64,000 nt of DNA. Origin: Hyphomicrobiales bacterium (lineage in GTDB: Bacteria > Pseudomonadota > Alphaproteobacteria > Rhizobiales > Xanthobacteraceae). Shown piece by piece: positions 7,601-15,979 of the stretch; within the stretch, counting starts at the first letter, position 1; each line of letters starts with the position of its first letter. The translations under genes were made by a program, and so were the position numbers. The DNA lies in assembly GCA_017305535.1 (NCBI GenBank), contig JAFKKN010000001.1:169145-233144 (forward strand), given 5' to 3'. The notes under the pieces were generated by a model. That model searched no databases. It had not been told where the DNA came from and saw only the letters and a list, made by a program, of their open reading frames with translations.

Positions 7601-8305
7601 TTACGCCTGCTGGATCAGTTTCAGCACCGCGGAGAGTTGCAGGCTGCGTTTGCCAGCGAGTGCGGTCGCTTCCAGTTCCGCGCCCTTCGCGTCATAGCGG
7701 CCGGAGAAACCAATGCCGACTTCATGGCCGCCGAACACCGGAACCTGCCCGCGCGACGGCGTATGCTCCTGATTGACAATCTCGCCTTTCCAGCGACCGC
7801 CGGCGCACGCGTATGAGCCGAGATAGTAGAAGAACGCATCGCCACCGAGGATGCGGCCGTCATGCAGCAGCATGATCCCCGACAGTCCACCGTCGATGCT
7901 GTCGAGCGCCCGGATATGGATGGAATAGAGGCCGTTGACGATATCGCCGTCATGCCGTGCCACCGGCGCGGGCACGATCCGATCGTCGATAGGTGTCATT
8001 ACTGACCAGAAACGCGCGCCGGGCATCGCTTCGGTGCTGCCCTTGAAGCGAACGACGCCGCCGCTTTCGCTGCCGCGCGCATGGAGCGTGGCGATATCCT
8101 TGCCCAGCAGCGGCTTGTAGTTGGGATCGAAGTTATGACGCTCGGTAATGATCTCGGCGACGATTTCGCCGTCGACGACATGATAGGTGCCGGTATGCGC
8201 GAAGCCTGAATTGCCGCCGAGCAGCTTGCCGGCATCGGCGTACAACACGCTGCGGCCGACCGCATCGTTGATTCCGTACTCGCAGCTGTAGAGTCCCCGC
8301 AGCAC
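7601..8305 (-). CDS. Protein with two tandem GrlR-like domains
   Basis: Protein of 234 residues from GTG at 8305, preceded by GAGGGG seven bases upstream; the open frame extends 54 codons further but codes Arg-rich, non-conserved sequence. Two related halves are visible: GLYSCEYG ... GKLLGGNSGFAHTGTYHVVDG and GLYSIHIR ... GRILGGDAFFYYLGSYACAGG. This is the pattern of the GrlR family, best known as a repressor-binding protein for the type III secretion activator GrlA in enteropathogens. Homologues are widespread in rhizobia without such systems, so the role here is open. No secretion genes are nearby. It ends 8 bases from the convergent EamA gene. Confidence 0.7.
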   Translation of the reverse strand: MLRGLYSCEYGINDAVGRSVLYADAGKLLGGNSGFAHTGTYHVVDGEIVAEIITERHNFDPNYKPLLGKDIATLHARGSESGGVVRFKGSTEAMPGARFWSVMTPIDDRIVPAPVARHDGDIVNGLYSIHIRALDSIDGGLSGIMLLHDGRILGGDAFFYYLGSYACAGGRWKGEIVNQEHTPSRGQVPVFGGHEVGIGFSGRYDAKGAELEATALAGKRSLQLSAVLKLIQQA

Positions 8306-8513
8306 CGAGCCATCCCCTCGCCGCTCGCGCCGGATCGACCGGCGCTTGCTTGTCTTATCCCAGAATGTCCCTGTCACAGGTCCGCGCGGCAAGGCAAGAA
8401 AATTTCCGGAACGTCCCCGGTCACGTCGCCGCAGACGTCCCGTGTGATGCTTCCGTGATTGCACCAAGGCTTTGCGCCATCATAGTCGCGACACGTTCAC
8501 GAAACGACTCCAT

Positions 8514-8532
8514 TTCGTTCTAAAAGAACGAA
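8514..8532. promoter_or_regulatory. Perfect 19-base inverted repeat (possible operator)
   Basis: TTCGTTCT-AAA-AGAACGAA lies in the 272-base gap between the esterase stop and the GrlR-like gene start, about 210 bases upstream of that start. No T-run follows on either strand, so a protein-binding site is more likely than a terminator. It does not match the alphaproteobacterial LexA spacing (GTTC-N7-GTTC). Confidence 0.4.
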
Positions 8533-8577
8533 TCGTGCTGGCCGCAAATCACCGGAATCAGCCTTTAACAAAACCTT

Positions 8578-9624
8578 TCATTGCGGATTGTCGCGCACCC
8601 ACTGCAACAGCGCGACGTTGATCTCGCGCGGATAACAATGGCTGAGATCGTCGATCTCGCGATAGCCGACATCGGCGCCCGCGGCGGCAAGGGACTCGGC
8701 GGCGCGACGTGCGACTTCGACAGGAAACATCCAGTCGCGCGCGCCGTGGGTGATGCGGATCGGCAGTCCGTTGATACGTTCCGCGTCGGCCATCGTCGCC
8801 ATCATCGGATGAAAGGTCGCCGATGCCGGCGCGAGATGTGTGAAGCGTGACGCGCCTTCAAGTCCGCTGACATAACAGAACGTGCCGCCGTCGCTCATGC
8901 CGGTCAGCAGCAGTCGTGTCGGATCGATCCGCCAGCGCGCGCTAACATCGTCGAGAATGCGATGCAGGTTCGGCGTGTCGGCGTCATTGCCCATCAGCGC
9001 CCAGGTTCGTCCCGTCGCGGTCGGCGCCACCACGATGGCCTCAAAACTCCGCGCGTCGCGCAGCCAGCTCCACAGAAACGCGCGGCCGTGGCCGCTGCCG
9101 CCATGCAACGCCATCACCAGCGGCAGCGGGCGTTCCCGCGAATAGCTTTCCGGCACATAGAGCGAATAGCCGCCGCGACTGCCGCGTTCGTTGTCGAAGT
9201 GCATCACGCCGGTTTCGCCCGCGCGCGGCGGCTGTGCGGCCGAGGCGACGATGTCAGCGTCGCCACGCAACGACGGATCGAGGTAGAATCTGTTGACGAG
9301 GGGATCGTTTGAGGCGAGCGGATACAGCGCCTCCAGCGCGCGCGGCAGAAAACGCAGCGCGCCATAGATCGCGTAGAGATCGTCGCCGTTGGCCAGCGCC
9401 GTTCGCATGGCGTCGAATGCCGATAGCGCAAGACGCGCCGAGATCACGGCGGGTTCGTCTTCGCCATCGACGCCATGCAGCGCCTCGCGCAACGCGTCGT
9501 CCGGCGTGCCCATAGCGGCGAACATCTGGTCGAATGTCATCGGATCGAGATGCCGCCCGACGAATTCCAGCACCGTCAACGCGCGCGACAGCGGCGGCAG
9601 GATCGTGGCGGTCTCGCGCATCAT
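8578..9624 (-). CDS. Alpha/beta-hydrolase, PHB-depolymerase/phospholipase-like esterase
   Basis: Protein of 348 residues without a signal peptide. Residues 1-115 are a helical N-terminal extension; the hydrolase core follows with the oxyanion segment MALHGGSGHG (171-180), nucleophile GMSDGG (Ser244), acid ARDWMFP (Asp297) and HC (His329), completing a Ser-Asp-His triad. The pattern matches carboxylesterase/poly-hydroxybutyrate-depolymerase-like enzymes acting on short esters, probably in the cytoplasm. The helical extension is unusual for the small esterases and may be a lid or oligomerisation part. A dispersed-repeat tail (GGCCGGCCATGACGACG, 9691-9707) lies just upstream. Confidence 0.8.
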   Translation of the reverse strand: MMRETATILPPLSRALTVLEFVGRHLDPMTFDQMFAAMGTPDDALREALHGVDGEDEPAVISARLALSAFDAMRTALANGDDLYAIYGALRFLPRALEALYPLASNDPLVNRFYLDPSLRGDADIVASAAQPPRAGETGVMHFDNERGSRGGYSLYVPESYSRERPLPLVMALHGGSGHGRAFLWSWLRDARSFEAIVVAPTATGRTWALMGNDADTPNLHRILDDVSARWRIDPTRLLLTGMSDGGTFCYVSGLEGASRFTHLAPASATFHPMMATMADAERINGLPIRITHGARDWMFPVEVARRAAESLAAAGADVGYREIDDLSHCYPREINVALLQWVRDNPQ

Positions 9625-9736
9625 GCACCTACTCCCGAGGCTTCAGTCTGATTGAAGCGCAGGCAGTCAGACTAACCACATCCGCGAAGGCCGGCCATGA
9701 CGACGTTGTCTTACGGTTGGATGCTTTCAGTCTCGC

Positions 9737-11026
<1,290 letters not shown>

Positions 11027-11890
11027 ATGTCCGCCATCCCCACCTACGCGCTCTACGGCGAACAGGGCTACGATTCCAGCCCGGACTGGCTGCACTGGGA
11101 GACCGTGCTGTCGCGCTCGCGCCTCCATGGCTTTCGCATCGCGCCGCATCGTCACGAACAATTTTTCCAGATCCTGCACCTGACCGGCGGCACCGCCGAG
11201 GTCACCATGGATAACGTCATCGAACGCATCGCGCCGCCGGCGGTGATCGCCATTCCGGCGCTGCCGGTGCACGGCTACGTGTTCTCGCCGGACGTCGAGG
11301 GCGTAGTGGTGACCTTGTTCGAACGCGACGTCCGCGAGGCACTGGCGCCGGCCCCGGATGTCGATACCTGTCTGCGCCGGCCCCATATCCTGCACGGCCC
11401 GAGCGACGAGATCGCGCAGGTCGGGCAAGAGATCGCGGCGCTGATCGCGGAAGCCGACCTGCGCGCACCGGGCCGCGCCATTGCCATGCGTGCGCGGATC
11501 GGCTCGACCTTAGCGGCGATCTATCGCGCCGTGCTCGCTACCGCCGAGCCGTTGCAGAACAGCGGCGGGCGCGCGCAACGCCACGCGCAGGCGTTTCATC
11601 GCCTGGTAGAGCGCGAGTATCGCCATCATCGGCCGATCAGCTTCTACGCCAGCGCGCTCGGCATCACGCCGCCGCATCTCAACCGGATCTGCCAGTCGGT
11701 GCTCGGCGCATCGGCACTGAAGGTGATCGAACGGCGGCTGTTGCTGGAAGCCAAGCGCTACCTGACGTTCTCGTCGCTCAGCGTCAAGGAAATCGCCGCC
11801 CTGCTCGGCTATGCCGATGCCGGTTATTTCAACCGCATGTTCCGACGCGAGACCGGTGTGGCCCCCGGCAAATTCCGGCAAGACCGTTGA
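11027..11890 (+). CDS. pobR: AraC-family transcriptional regulator, probable PobR
   Basis: Protein of 287 residues. The N-terminal half is a cupin-like ligand domain (FRIAPHRHEQFFQILHL, then PALPVHGYVFSPDVEG). The last ~100 residues carry the double helix-turn-helix of AraC proteins: SFYASALGITPPHLNRICQ and SVKEIAALLGYADAGYFNRMFRR, ending in PGKFR. Divergent position next to pobA implies that it activates pobA in response to 4-hydroxybenzoate, as in Azotobacter and other PobR systems of the AraC type; the gene name rests on that context. The ATG at 11027 has GGAG just upstream; an earlier ATG at 10979 lacks one. Confidence 0.85.
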   Translation: MSAIPTYALYGEQGYDSSPDWLHWETVLSRSRLHGFRIAPHRHEQFFQILHLTGGTAEVTMDNVIERIAPPAVIAIPALPVHGYVFSPDVEGVVVTLFERDVREALAPAPDVDTCLRRPHILHGPSDEIAQVGQEIAALIAEADLRAPGRAIAMRARIGSTLAAIYRAVLATAEPLQNSGGRAQRHAQAFHRLVEREYRHHRPISFYASALGITPPHLNRICQSVLGASALKVIERRLLLEAKRYLTFSSLSVKEIAALLGYADAGYFNRMFRRETGVAPGKFRQDR

Positions 11891-11898
11891 AAGGGATT

Positions 11899-12099
11899 TT
11901 ACGCGGCCGCTTCCAGCTCGGCGTCGAGGTCGGCGATGACGTCCTCGAATGCCGAGATCGCAGCCTGGACCGCGGCGATGCGCATCAATTCTTCCGTGCT
12001 CACCGCGCCTTTGCGCTTCTGCAAGGCGACGACCATATCCCGCCGCAGCTCCTTGAGCTGAACGAGCGGCAAACCGTGATCCGGCAAATCCCGCAGCAT
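11899..12099 (-). CDS. Small hypothetical helical protein
   Basis: Protein of 66 residues, mostly helical and charged, with heptad-like spacing (LVQLKELRRDMVVAL, then VQAAISAFEDVIADLDAEL), suggesting a short coiled coil. ATG at 12099 has GGAG ten bases upstream. No signal peptide or membrane segment. Ends 8 bases from the convergent regulator. I do not recognise the family; reality is supported by the start site and the composition. Confidence 0.55.
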   Translation of the reverse strand: MLRDLPDHGLPLVQLKELRRDMVVALQKRKGAVSTEELMRIAAVQAAISAFEDVIADLDAELEAAA

Positions 12100-12206
12100 G
12101 ATGACGTCCCAGCCTCCATATTGGAGTGGTGATAGGCTAGCGGGACTTCTCTGAAGTTAGTTTAGAAATATCCGGAAAACTTTAGCGATCGGATTGGAGG
12201 ATGATC

Positions 12207-12887
12207 ATGGGAGGAAAAGTCATCGTCGTCACGGGAGCATCCGGCGCGCTCGGGGCCGCCGTGGTCGCCGCTTTGCGTGCGCGGGGCGATCGCGTCGGTG
12301 CCATCGACCACGCCGCGTCCACCACGGCCCCGACCGCCGAGCTGTTTCGCGCGGGCGGGGTCGATCTGTCCAATGCAACGCCGGCCGCCGCCGCCATCGA
12401 TGCCGTGGCGCGCCATTTCGGGCAGCTCGACGGCCTCATCAACGTCGCCGGCGCATTTGCCTACGAGACGGTCGCGGACGGCGATCCGTCGACATGGTCG
12501 CGGCTCTACGCCATCAACGTGCTGACCGCCCTGCACGCCTCGCGTGCGGCGATCCCGTATCTGGTGAAATCGGCTGCGGGGCGCATCGTCAATGTCGGCG
12601 CGATGGGCGCGCTGCGGGCGGGTGCCGGCATGGGACCTTACGCTGCCTCCAAGGCCGGCGTGCATCGGCTGACGGAGGCGCTCGCCGCCGAACTGAAGGG
12701 CAAGGTGACAGTCAACGCCGTGCTGCCCTCCACCATCGATACACCCGCCAACCGCCGCGACATGCCGGACGCCGATTTCACCGCCTGGGTGACGCTGGAC
12801 GAACTGGCGGCGGTGATCCTGTTCCTGACCAGCGACGCCGCCAGCGCCGTGACCGGGGCGCTACTGCCGGTCGCCGGCCGGGTCTGA
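12207..12887 (+). CDS. Short-chain dehydrogenase/reductase lacking the usual serine
   Basis: SDR-fold protein of 226 residues. The nucleotide motif is TGASGALG near 9-16, NVAGA (NAG-like) is present, and the active-site stretch is YAASK. The residue 13 before that tyrosine, serine in classical SDRs, is alanine here (NVGAMGAL), so the catalytic tetrad is incomplete. GGAGG at 12196-12200 fits ATG 12207 (6-base spacing) better than the ATG at 12201 that abuts it. The ABM-domain gene follows 33 bases later, suggesting a two-gene operon. Substrate unknown. Confidence 0.82.
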   Translation: MGGKVIVVTGASGALGAAVVAALRARGDRVGAIDHAASTTAPTAELFRAGGVDLSNATPAAAAIDAVARHFGQLDGLINVAGAFAYETVADGDPSTWSRLYAINVLTALHASRAAIPYLVKSAAGRIVNVGAMGALRAGAGMGPYAASKAGVHRLTEALAAELKGKVTVNAVLPSTIDTPANRRDMPDADFTAWVTLDELAAVILFLTSDAASAVTGALLPVAGRV

Positions 12888-12920
12888 ACCGCAACCGACC
12901 AACCAGCCAGGGAGACCCGC

Positions 12921-13220
12921 ATGATCCTCGTGACCGGCAGCGTCACCGCCCGCCCGGAGACGTTCGACGAAATTCTCAAGCTCAGCCTCGACCACGTCCG
13001 CCGCTCCCGCGCCGAACCGGGCTGCATCTCCCATGCGGTCCACACCGACTGCGAGAACCCGTTGCGGCTGGTGTTCGTCGAACGATGGGCCGATCGTCAG
13101 ACCCTCCTCGCTCATTTCGGGGTTCCGGCGTCGCGCGATTTCGTCAAGGCGCTGCAATCTCTCGCCGCCGAGGCGACCCCGATCGACATCTACGACGCCA
13201 CCCGCATCGAGAAATTGTGA
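12921..13220 (+). CDS. ABM-domain (putative quinol monooxygenase, YgiN-like) protein
   Basis: Protein of 99 residues with the ferredoxin-like ABM fold: ILVTGSVTARPETFDEIL, then RSRAEPGCISHAVHTD and LVFVERWADRQTLLAHF, the standard series of strands and helices. Members act as cofactor-free monooxygenases on quinols or as heme-degrading enzymes; this one resembles the YgiN/quinol group. GGGAG lies upstream of ATG 12921. It follows the SDR gene closely, so the two may act on one aromatic or quinone substrate. Confidence 0.8.
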   Translation: MILVTGSVTARPETFDEILKLSLDHVRRSRAEPGCISHAVHTDCENPLRLVFVERWADRQTLLAHFGVPASRDFVKALQSLAAEATPIDIYDATRIEKL

Positions 13221-13406
13221 AATCCCGAACTGGTGCGGGAACTATTGAATCTCATCCTCATTCTATCCGGTCATCGAACCGGCATCGGCGGCGCGCCTGA
13301 AAACGTTGAGTTCCAAGCCTGCATGGCAGCGTTGCGGCACTGCTTATATTGCATTGCAACATGTTTTCCGGTACCTTCTCCGAGACGATTCAGAGGCGGA
13401 CGGACA

Positions 13407-13706
13407 ATGAGCGACAACTGGATGACCAAGTATGGTTCCCGTCGGGTGCGGCGTGACCCGCCGACGCTGGAAGAGGCCATTTTCGCGGCCATGGGCATTA
13501 CCGACAATGCCGAGGAGCAGGCGGAAATCGCCGCCTCGCTGATGGGCCTGCCGCTTGCCGCTGTCCAAACCGAGGTTCGCAAGGTCAGCCGCACCGCGGC
13601 CCGCACCCAGCAGGTGATCGCCGGCGAACCCGGCGCCCAGCGTACCGTCGTGGTGGAACGCCGCACCGTACGCCGCTTCGGCAACGACCGCCGCCCCGGC
13701 ATGTAA
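13407..13706 (+). CDS. Conserved hypothetical protein, Arg-rich
   Basis: Cytosolic protein of 99 residues starting MSDNWMTKYG. An acidic helical middle (LEEAIFAAMGITDNAEEQAEIAASLMGL) is followed by a basic tail (VVVERRTVRRFGNDRR). The frame is open 58 codons upstream but this ATG, with GGCGGACGG just before it, is the best start. Similar short proteins occur in Bradyrhizobium relatives without an assigned role. A strong bidirectional terminator follows directly. Confidence 0.65.
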   Translation: MSDNWMTKYGSRRVRRDPPTLEEAIFAAMGITDNAEEQAEIAASLMGLPLAAVQTEVRKVSRTAARTQQVIAGEPGAQRTVVVERRTVRRFGNDRRPGM

Positions 13707-13721
13707 ATCAACCGATCACGG

Positions 13722-13760
13722 AAAAGCCCCGCATCCGACCGGATGCGGGGCTTTTCTTTT
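13722..13760. terminator. Strong bidirectional hairpin terminator
   Basis: Eleven-base perfect stem GCCCCGCATCC / GGATGCGGGGC with GACC loop (13726-13751), flanked by AAAA on the left and TTTTCTTTT on the right. It ends the gene at 13407-13706 and can also stop leftward transcripts of the acetyltransferase. Confidence 0.9.
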
Positions 13761-13779
13761 GTTAATGCGATTTCTCGAA

Positions 13780-13803
13780 TTAATCAGATAATCGTCTGAT
13801 TAA
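13780..13803 (-). repeat. AT-rich inverted repeat after the acetyltransferase stop
   Basis: Nine-base perfect arms TTAATCAGA / TCTGATTAA around TAATCG, 7 bases beyond the leftward stop codon. It may be a weak first terminator hairpin ahead of the strong one at 13722, or a protein site. Confidence 0.5.
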
Positions 13804-13810
13804 ACGTGAT

Positions 13811-14455
13811 TTACCTGCTCGCGCGCGGGATCGGCGAGCGCCAGCCGTACATCCGCAGCCACCATTTCCAGTAGTCACGGTTGAAGCGGGCAACAGCCTG
13901 GGTAAAGGCCGCCGGCGCCGCGAATGCGTCGGCGGGATTGAAGCGCGGCGCGGCCGCCGGCGTCGGCTGCTTGCGCAGATCGATCTCGCCGGTCGATTCG
14001 CCATGACGGAACGTCAGATGCGCGCCGAACTTGTTGGCAAGCGAGCGCATGGCTTCGTTCTGCGCCCCGGTGGTGACGCGCAGGCTGACATAGCCCCTGC
14101 GCTTGCCCTCCGCGATCAGGCGGCGGAACAACACGCTGCCCAGCCCCTTGCGGCGCACCTTGCGCTCGACGCTGAAGGCGACCTCGGGGAGCGGACTGTG
14201 CTCGCCGTCTTCCGGATGCAACTCGGCAGCCGCCAGCACCTCGCCGCCCTCAAGATAGGCGATGACGATGGTACCGTCGGTCGCGCACTTGGCGGCGTAG
14301 CGCTCGATGAAACTTTCGTCGGCAAAACCGTTGAACCGGTCGTGGCGGCTCTCAGTGTCCAGACGCAATAGGTGTTCGCGCAGCAACGGCATCTCGTGCC
14401 GATCCAGCCGCCTGATAGTGCCCGGCAAGCCGATCGCGATGGTATCGTCGCGCAT
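13811..14455 (-). CDS. GNAT-family N-acetyltransferase
   Basis: Protein of 214 residues from ATG 14455 with GGAG 8 bases upstream. The GNAT core spans residues ~15-165: EVAFSVERKVRRKGLGSVLFRRLI carries the acetyl-CoA pyrophosphate-binding motif (R-x-x-G-x-G/A pattern, RRKGLG), followed by NEAMRSLANKFGA (motif B). The C-terminal ~50 residues (APRFNPADAFAAP ... YWKWWLRMYGW) are a rhizobial-type extension with tryptophans. It resembles regulator-like acetyltransferases related to the Pat-type C-terminal domain; the substrate is unknown. The 237-base gap upstream (14456-14692) is AT-rich in parts and probably holds the promoter. Confidence 0.8.
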   Translation of the reverse strand: MRDDTIAIGLPGTIRRLDRHEMPLLREHLLRLDTESRHDRFNGFADESFIERYAAKCATDGTIVIAYLEGGEVLAAAELHPEDGEHSPLPEVAFSVERKVRRKGLGSVLFRRLIAEGKRRGYVSLRVTTGAQNEAMRSLANKFGAHLTFRHGESTGEIDLRKQPTPAAAPRFNPADAFAAPAAFTQAVARFNRDYWKWWLRMYGWRSPIPRASR

Positions 14456-14692
14456 GATCCAGTCTCCTTTGTTGGCAGTGCCCTTCCAGGAGGCGTCTTC
14501 CCTAGACCTTGGATATTGTGCGTTGCACCATCTTTTCAATAGGCAAAATTGTCTCAAATTGCGGCAGGGTGTCGCGGCCGAATCATTAACCACAACAATT
14601 TGTTAGCAAATGACCTGAATCTCAATTTCGCCACATCCCAAAATCTTTGGCCCATAAGCGAAATTTGAATTCAGGGCTTTGTTGTGACCCCG

Positions 14693-15091
14693 TCAAAGCA
14701 CCATTTGGGTCTGTGTCACCACGGCGACCAGTTTGCCGTCCGCGCCCTCGATTCGGGTCTGCCAGACCTGCGTGCGGCGGCCCCGGTGTACCGGCGTGGC
14801 GGTCGCGGTGATCGTGGTCCCCTCCTTGGCCCCGCCGACGAAGTTGGTTTTGCTTTCGATGGTGGTGGTGCCCTTGGCGTCCGCCGGCAGGTTGATGACC
14901 GTCGCCGCCGCGCCAACCGAATCCGCGAACGCCATGACCGCTCCGCCATGGATGGTATGGCCGAGCGTGCACAAGTCCGGCCGCACCAGCATCCGCGCCA
15001 CCACCCGCTCCGGCTCGGCTTCGACGAAGGTGACCCCCTTCAATTCCGCGAACGGCATCTTCATCGCATTGATCTTGTCGAGCAGGGTCAC
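14693..15091 (-). CDS. PaaI-type hot-dog thioesterase
   Basis: Protein of 132 residues from GTG 15091, preceded by GGGAG eight bases upstream; the frame extends 26 codons further without a better start. The hot-dog signature HTIHGGAVMAFADS (His48, Gly49-Gly50, Asp57) is that of PaaI/YbgC-type acyl-CoA thioesterases, and TTTIESKTNFVGGA is the usual following strand. It probably hydrolyses aryl- or acyl-CoA thioesters in the cytoplasm. Divergent from the cobalamin-binding protein gene. Confidence 0.88.
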   Translation of the reverse strand: MTLLDKINAMKMPFAELKGVTFVEAEPERVVARMLVRPDLCTLGHTIHGGAVMAFADSVGAAATVINLPADAKGTTTIESKTNFVGGAKEGTTITATATPVHRGRRTQVWQTRIEGADGKLVAVVTQTQMVL

Positions 15092-15162
15092 GTTGCATCT
15101 CCCGTTTGTCGTTGCGGCCGCACCGCCGATCTTGCGGTAAAGGTGACCATCCGAATTCACCG

Positions 15163-15978
15163 ATGACAAGTCCGTTGTTCATTGGGCATATGCGCCTGAT
15201 GCGTCAGTTTCCGCCGCACCGCATCGTCTGTCTCACCGAGGAAACGGTGGAGACATTGTACCTGCTCGGCCAGCAGGACCGCATTGTCGGCGTGTCCGGC
15301 TATGCCGTGCGCCCGCCGCAGGTCCGCCGCGAGAAGCCGCGCGTTTCCGCCTTCATTTCCGCCGACGTGCCGAAAATCCTGGCGCTCGAACCCGATCTCG
15401 TTTTCACGTTTTCCGATTTGCAGGCCGAAATCGTCGCCGATCTGATCCGCGCCGGGGTCGCGGTTCATGCATTCAATCAGCGCGACATCGCCGGCATTCT
15501 GGCGATGATCCGCACGGTCGGTGCGTTGATCGGCGCGCCCGCTCCGGCCGACCGCCTCGCCACGCAGTACGAGCAACGGCTCGCGGCGATCGCGGTGGCG
15601 GCGCGCGGCAAGCCCCGGCCCCGGGTATATTTCGAGGAGTGGGACGATCCGCTGATCGGCGGTATCGGCTGGGTGTCGGAATTGATCGAGATCGCCGGCG
15701 GCGAGGATATTTTTGCCTCGCTCCGCTCGCGGAAGGCGGCGAAGGATCGCATCCTCGATCCGGATGCAGTGCGCGCCGCCGCGCCGGACGTCATCCTCGC
15801 CTCATGGTGCGGCAAGAAGGTTGTCGTCGACAAAATCCGGCAACGGCCGGGATGGGACACGATCCCGGCGGTGCGCGACAACCGCATCGTCGAGATCAAG
15901 TCGCCGCTGATCCTGCAACCGGGACCGGCCGCGCTGACCGATGGCCTCGATGCCATCGTCGCTGCGCTGCGGTCCTGA
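15163..15978 (+). CDS. BtuF-like cobalamin-binding protein without signal peptide
   Basis: About 271 residues with the periplasmic-binding-protein fold of the BtuF/FhuD class: RIVCLTEETVETLYLLGQQDRIVGVSGYA, then PKILALEPDLVFTFSDLQ, and late GWDTIPAVRDNRIVEI. The N-terminus is hydrophilic with no signal peptide or lipobox, so it is probably cytoplasmic, and no permease or ATPase gene is adjacent. Relatives are annotated as solitary cobalamin-binding proteins. ATG 15163 is taken, but 15190 and 15199 are also possible; none has a strong ribosome site. It ends one base from the convergent deacylase. Confidence 0.75.
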   Translation: MTSPLFIGHMRLMRQFPPHRIVCLTEETVETLYLLGQQDRIVGVSGYAVRPPQVRREKPRVSAFISADVPKILALEPDLVFTFSDLQAEIVADLIRAGVAVHAFNQRDIAGILAMIRTVGALIGAPAPADRLATQYEQRLAAIAVAARGKPRPRVYFEEWDDPLIGGIGWVSELIEIAGGEDIFASLRSRKAAKDRILDPDAVRAAAPDVILASWCGKKVVVDKIRQRPGWDTIPAVRDNRIVEIKSPLILQPGPAALTDGLDAIVAALRS

Positions 15979-15979
15979 T

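Noticed and set aside
8514..8532. LexA box
   Set aside because: Alphaproteobacterial LexA uses direct GTTC-N7-GTTC; this is an inverted repeat with different spacing.
12194..13300. 368-codon plus-strand frame spanning the SDR and ABM genes
   Set aside because: Out-of-frame shadow; the in-frame genes have ribosome sites and family motifs.
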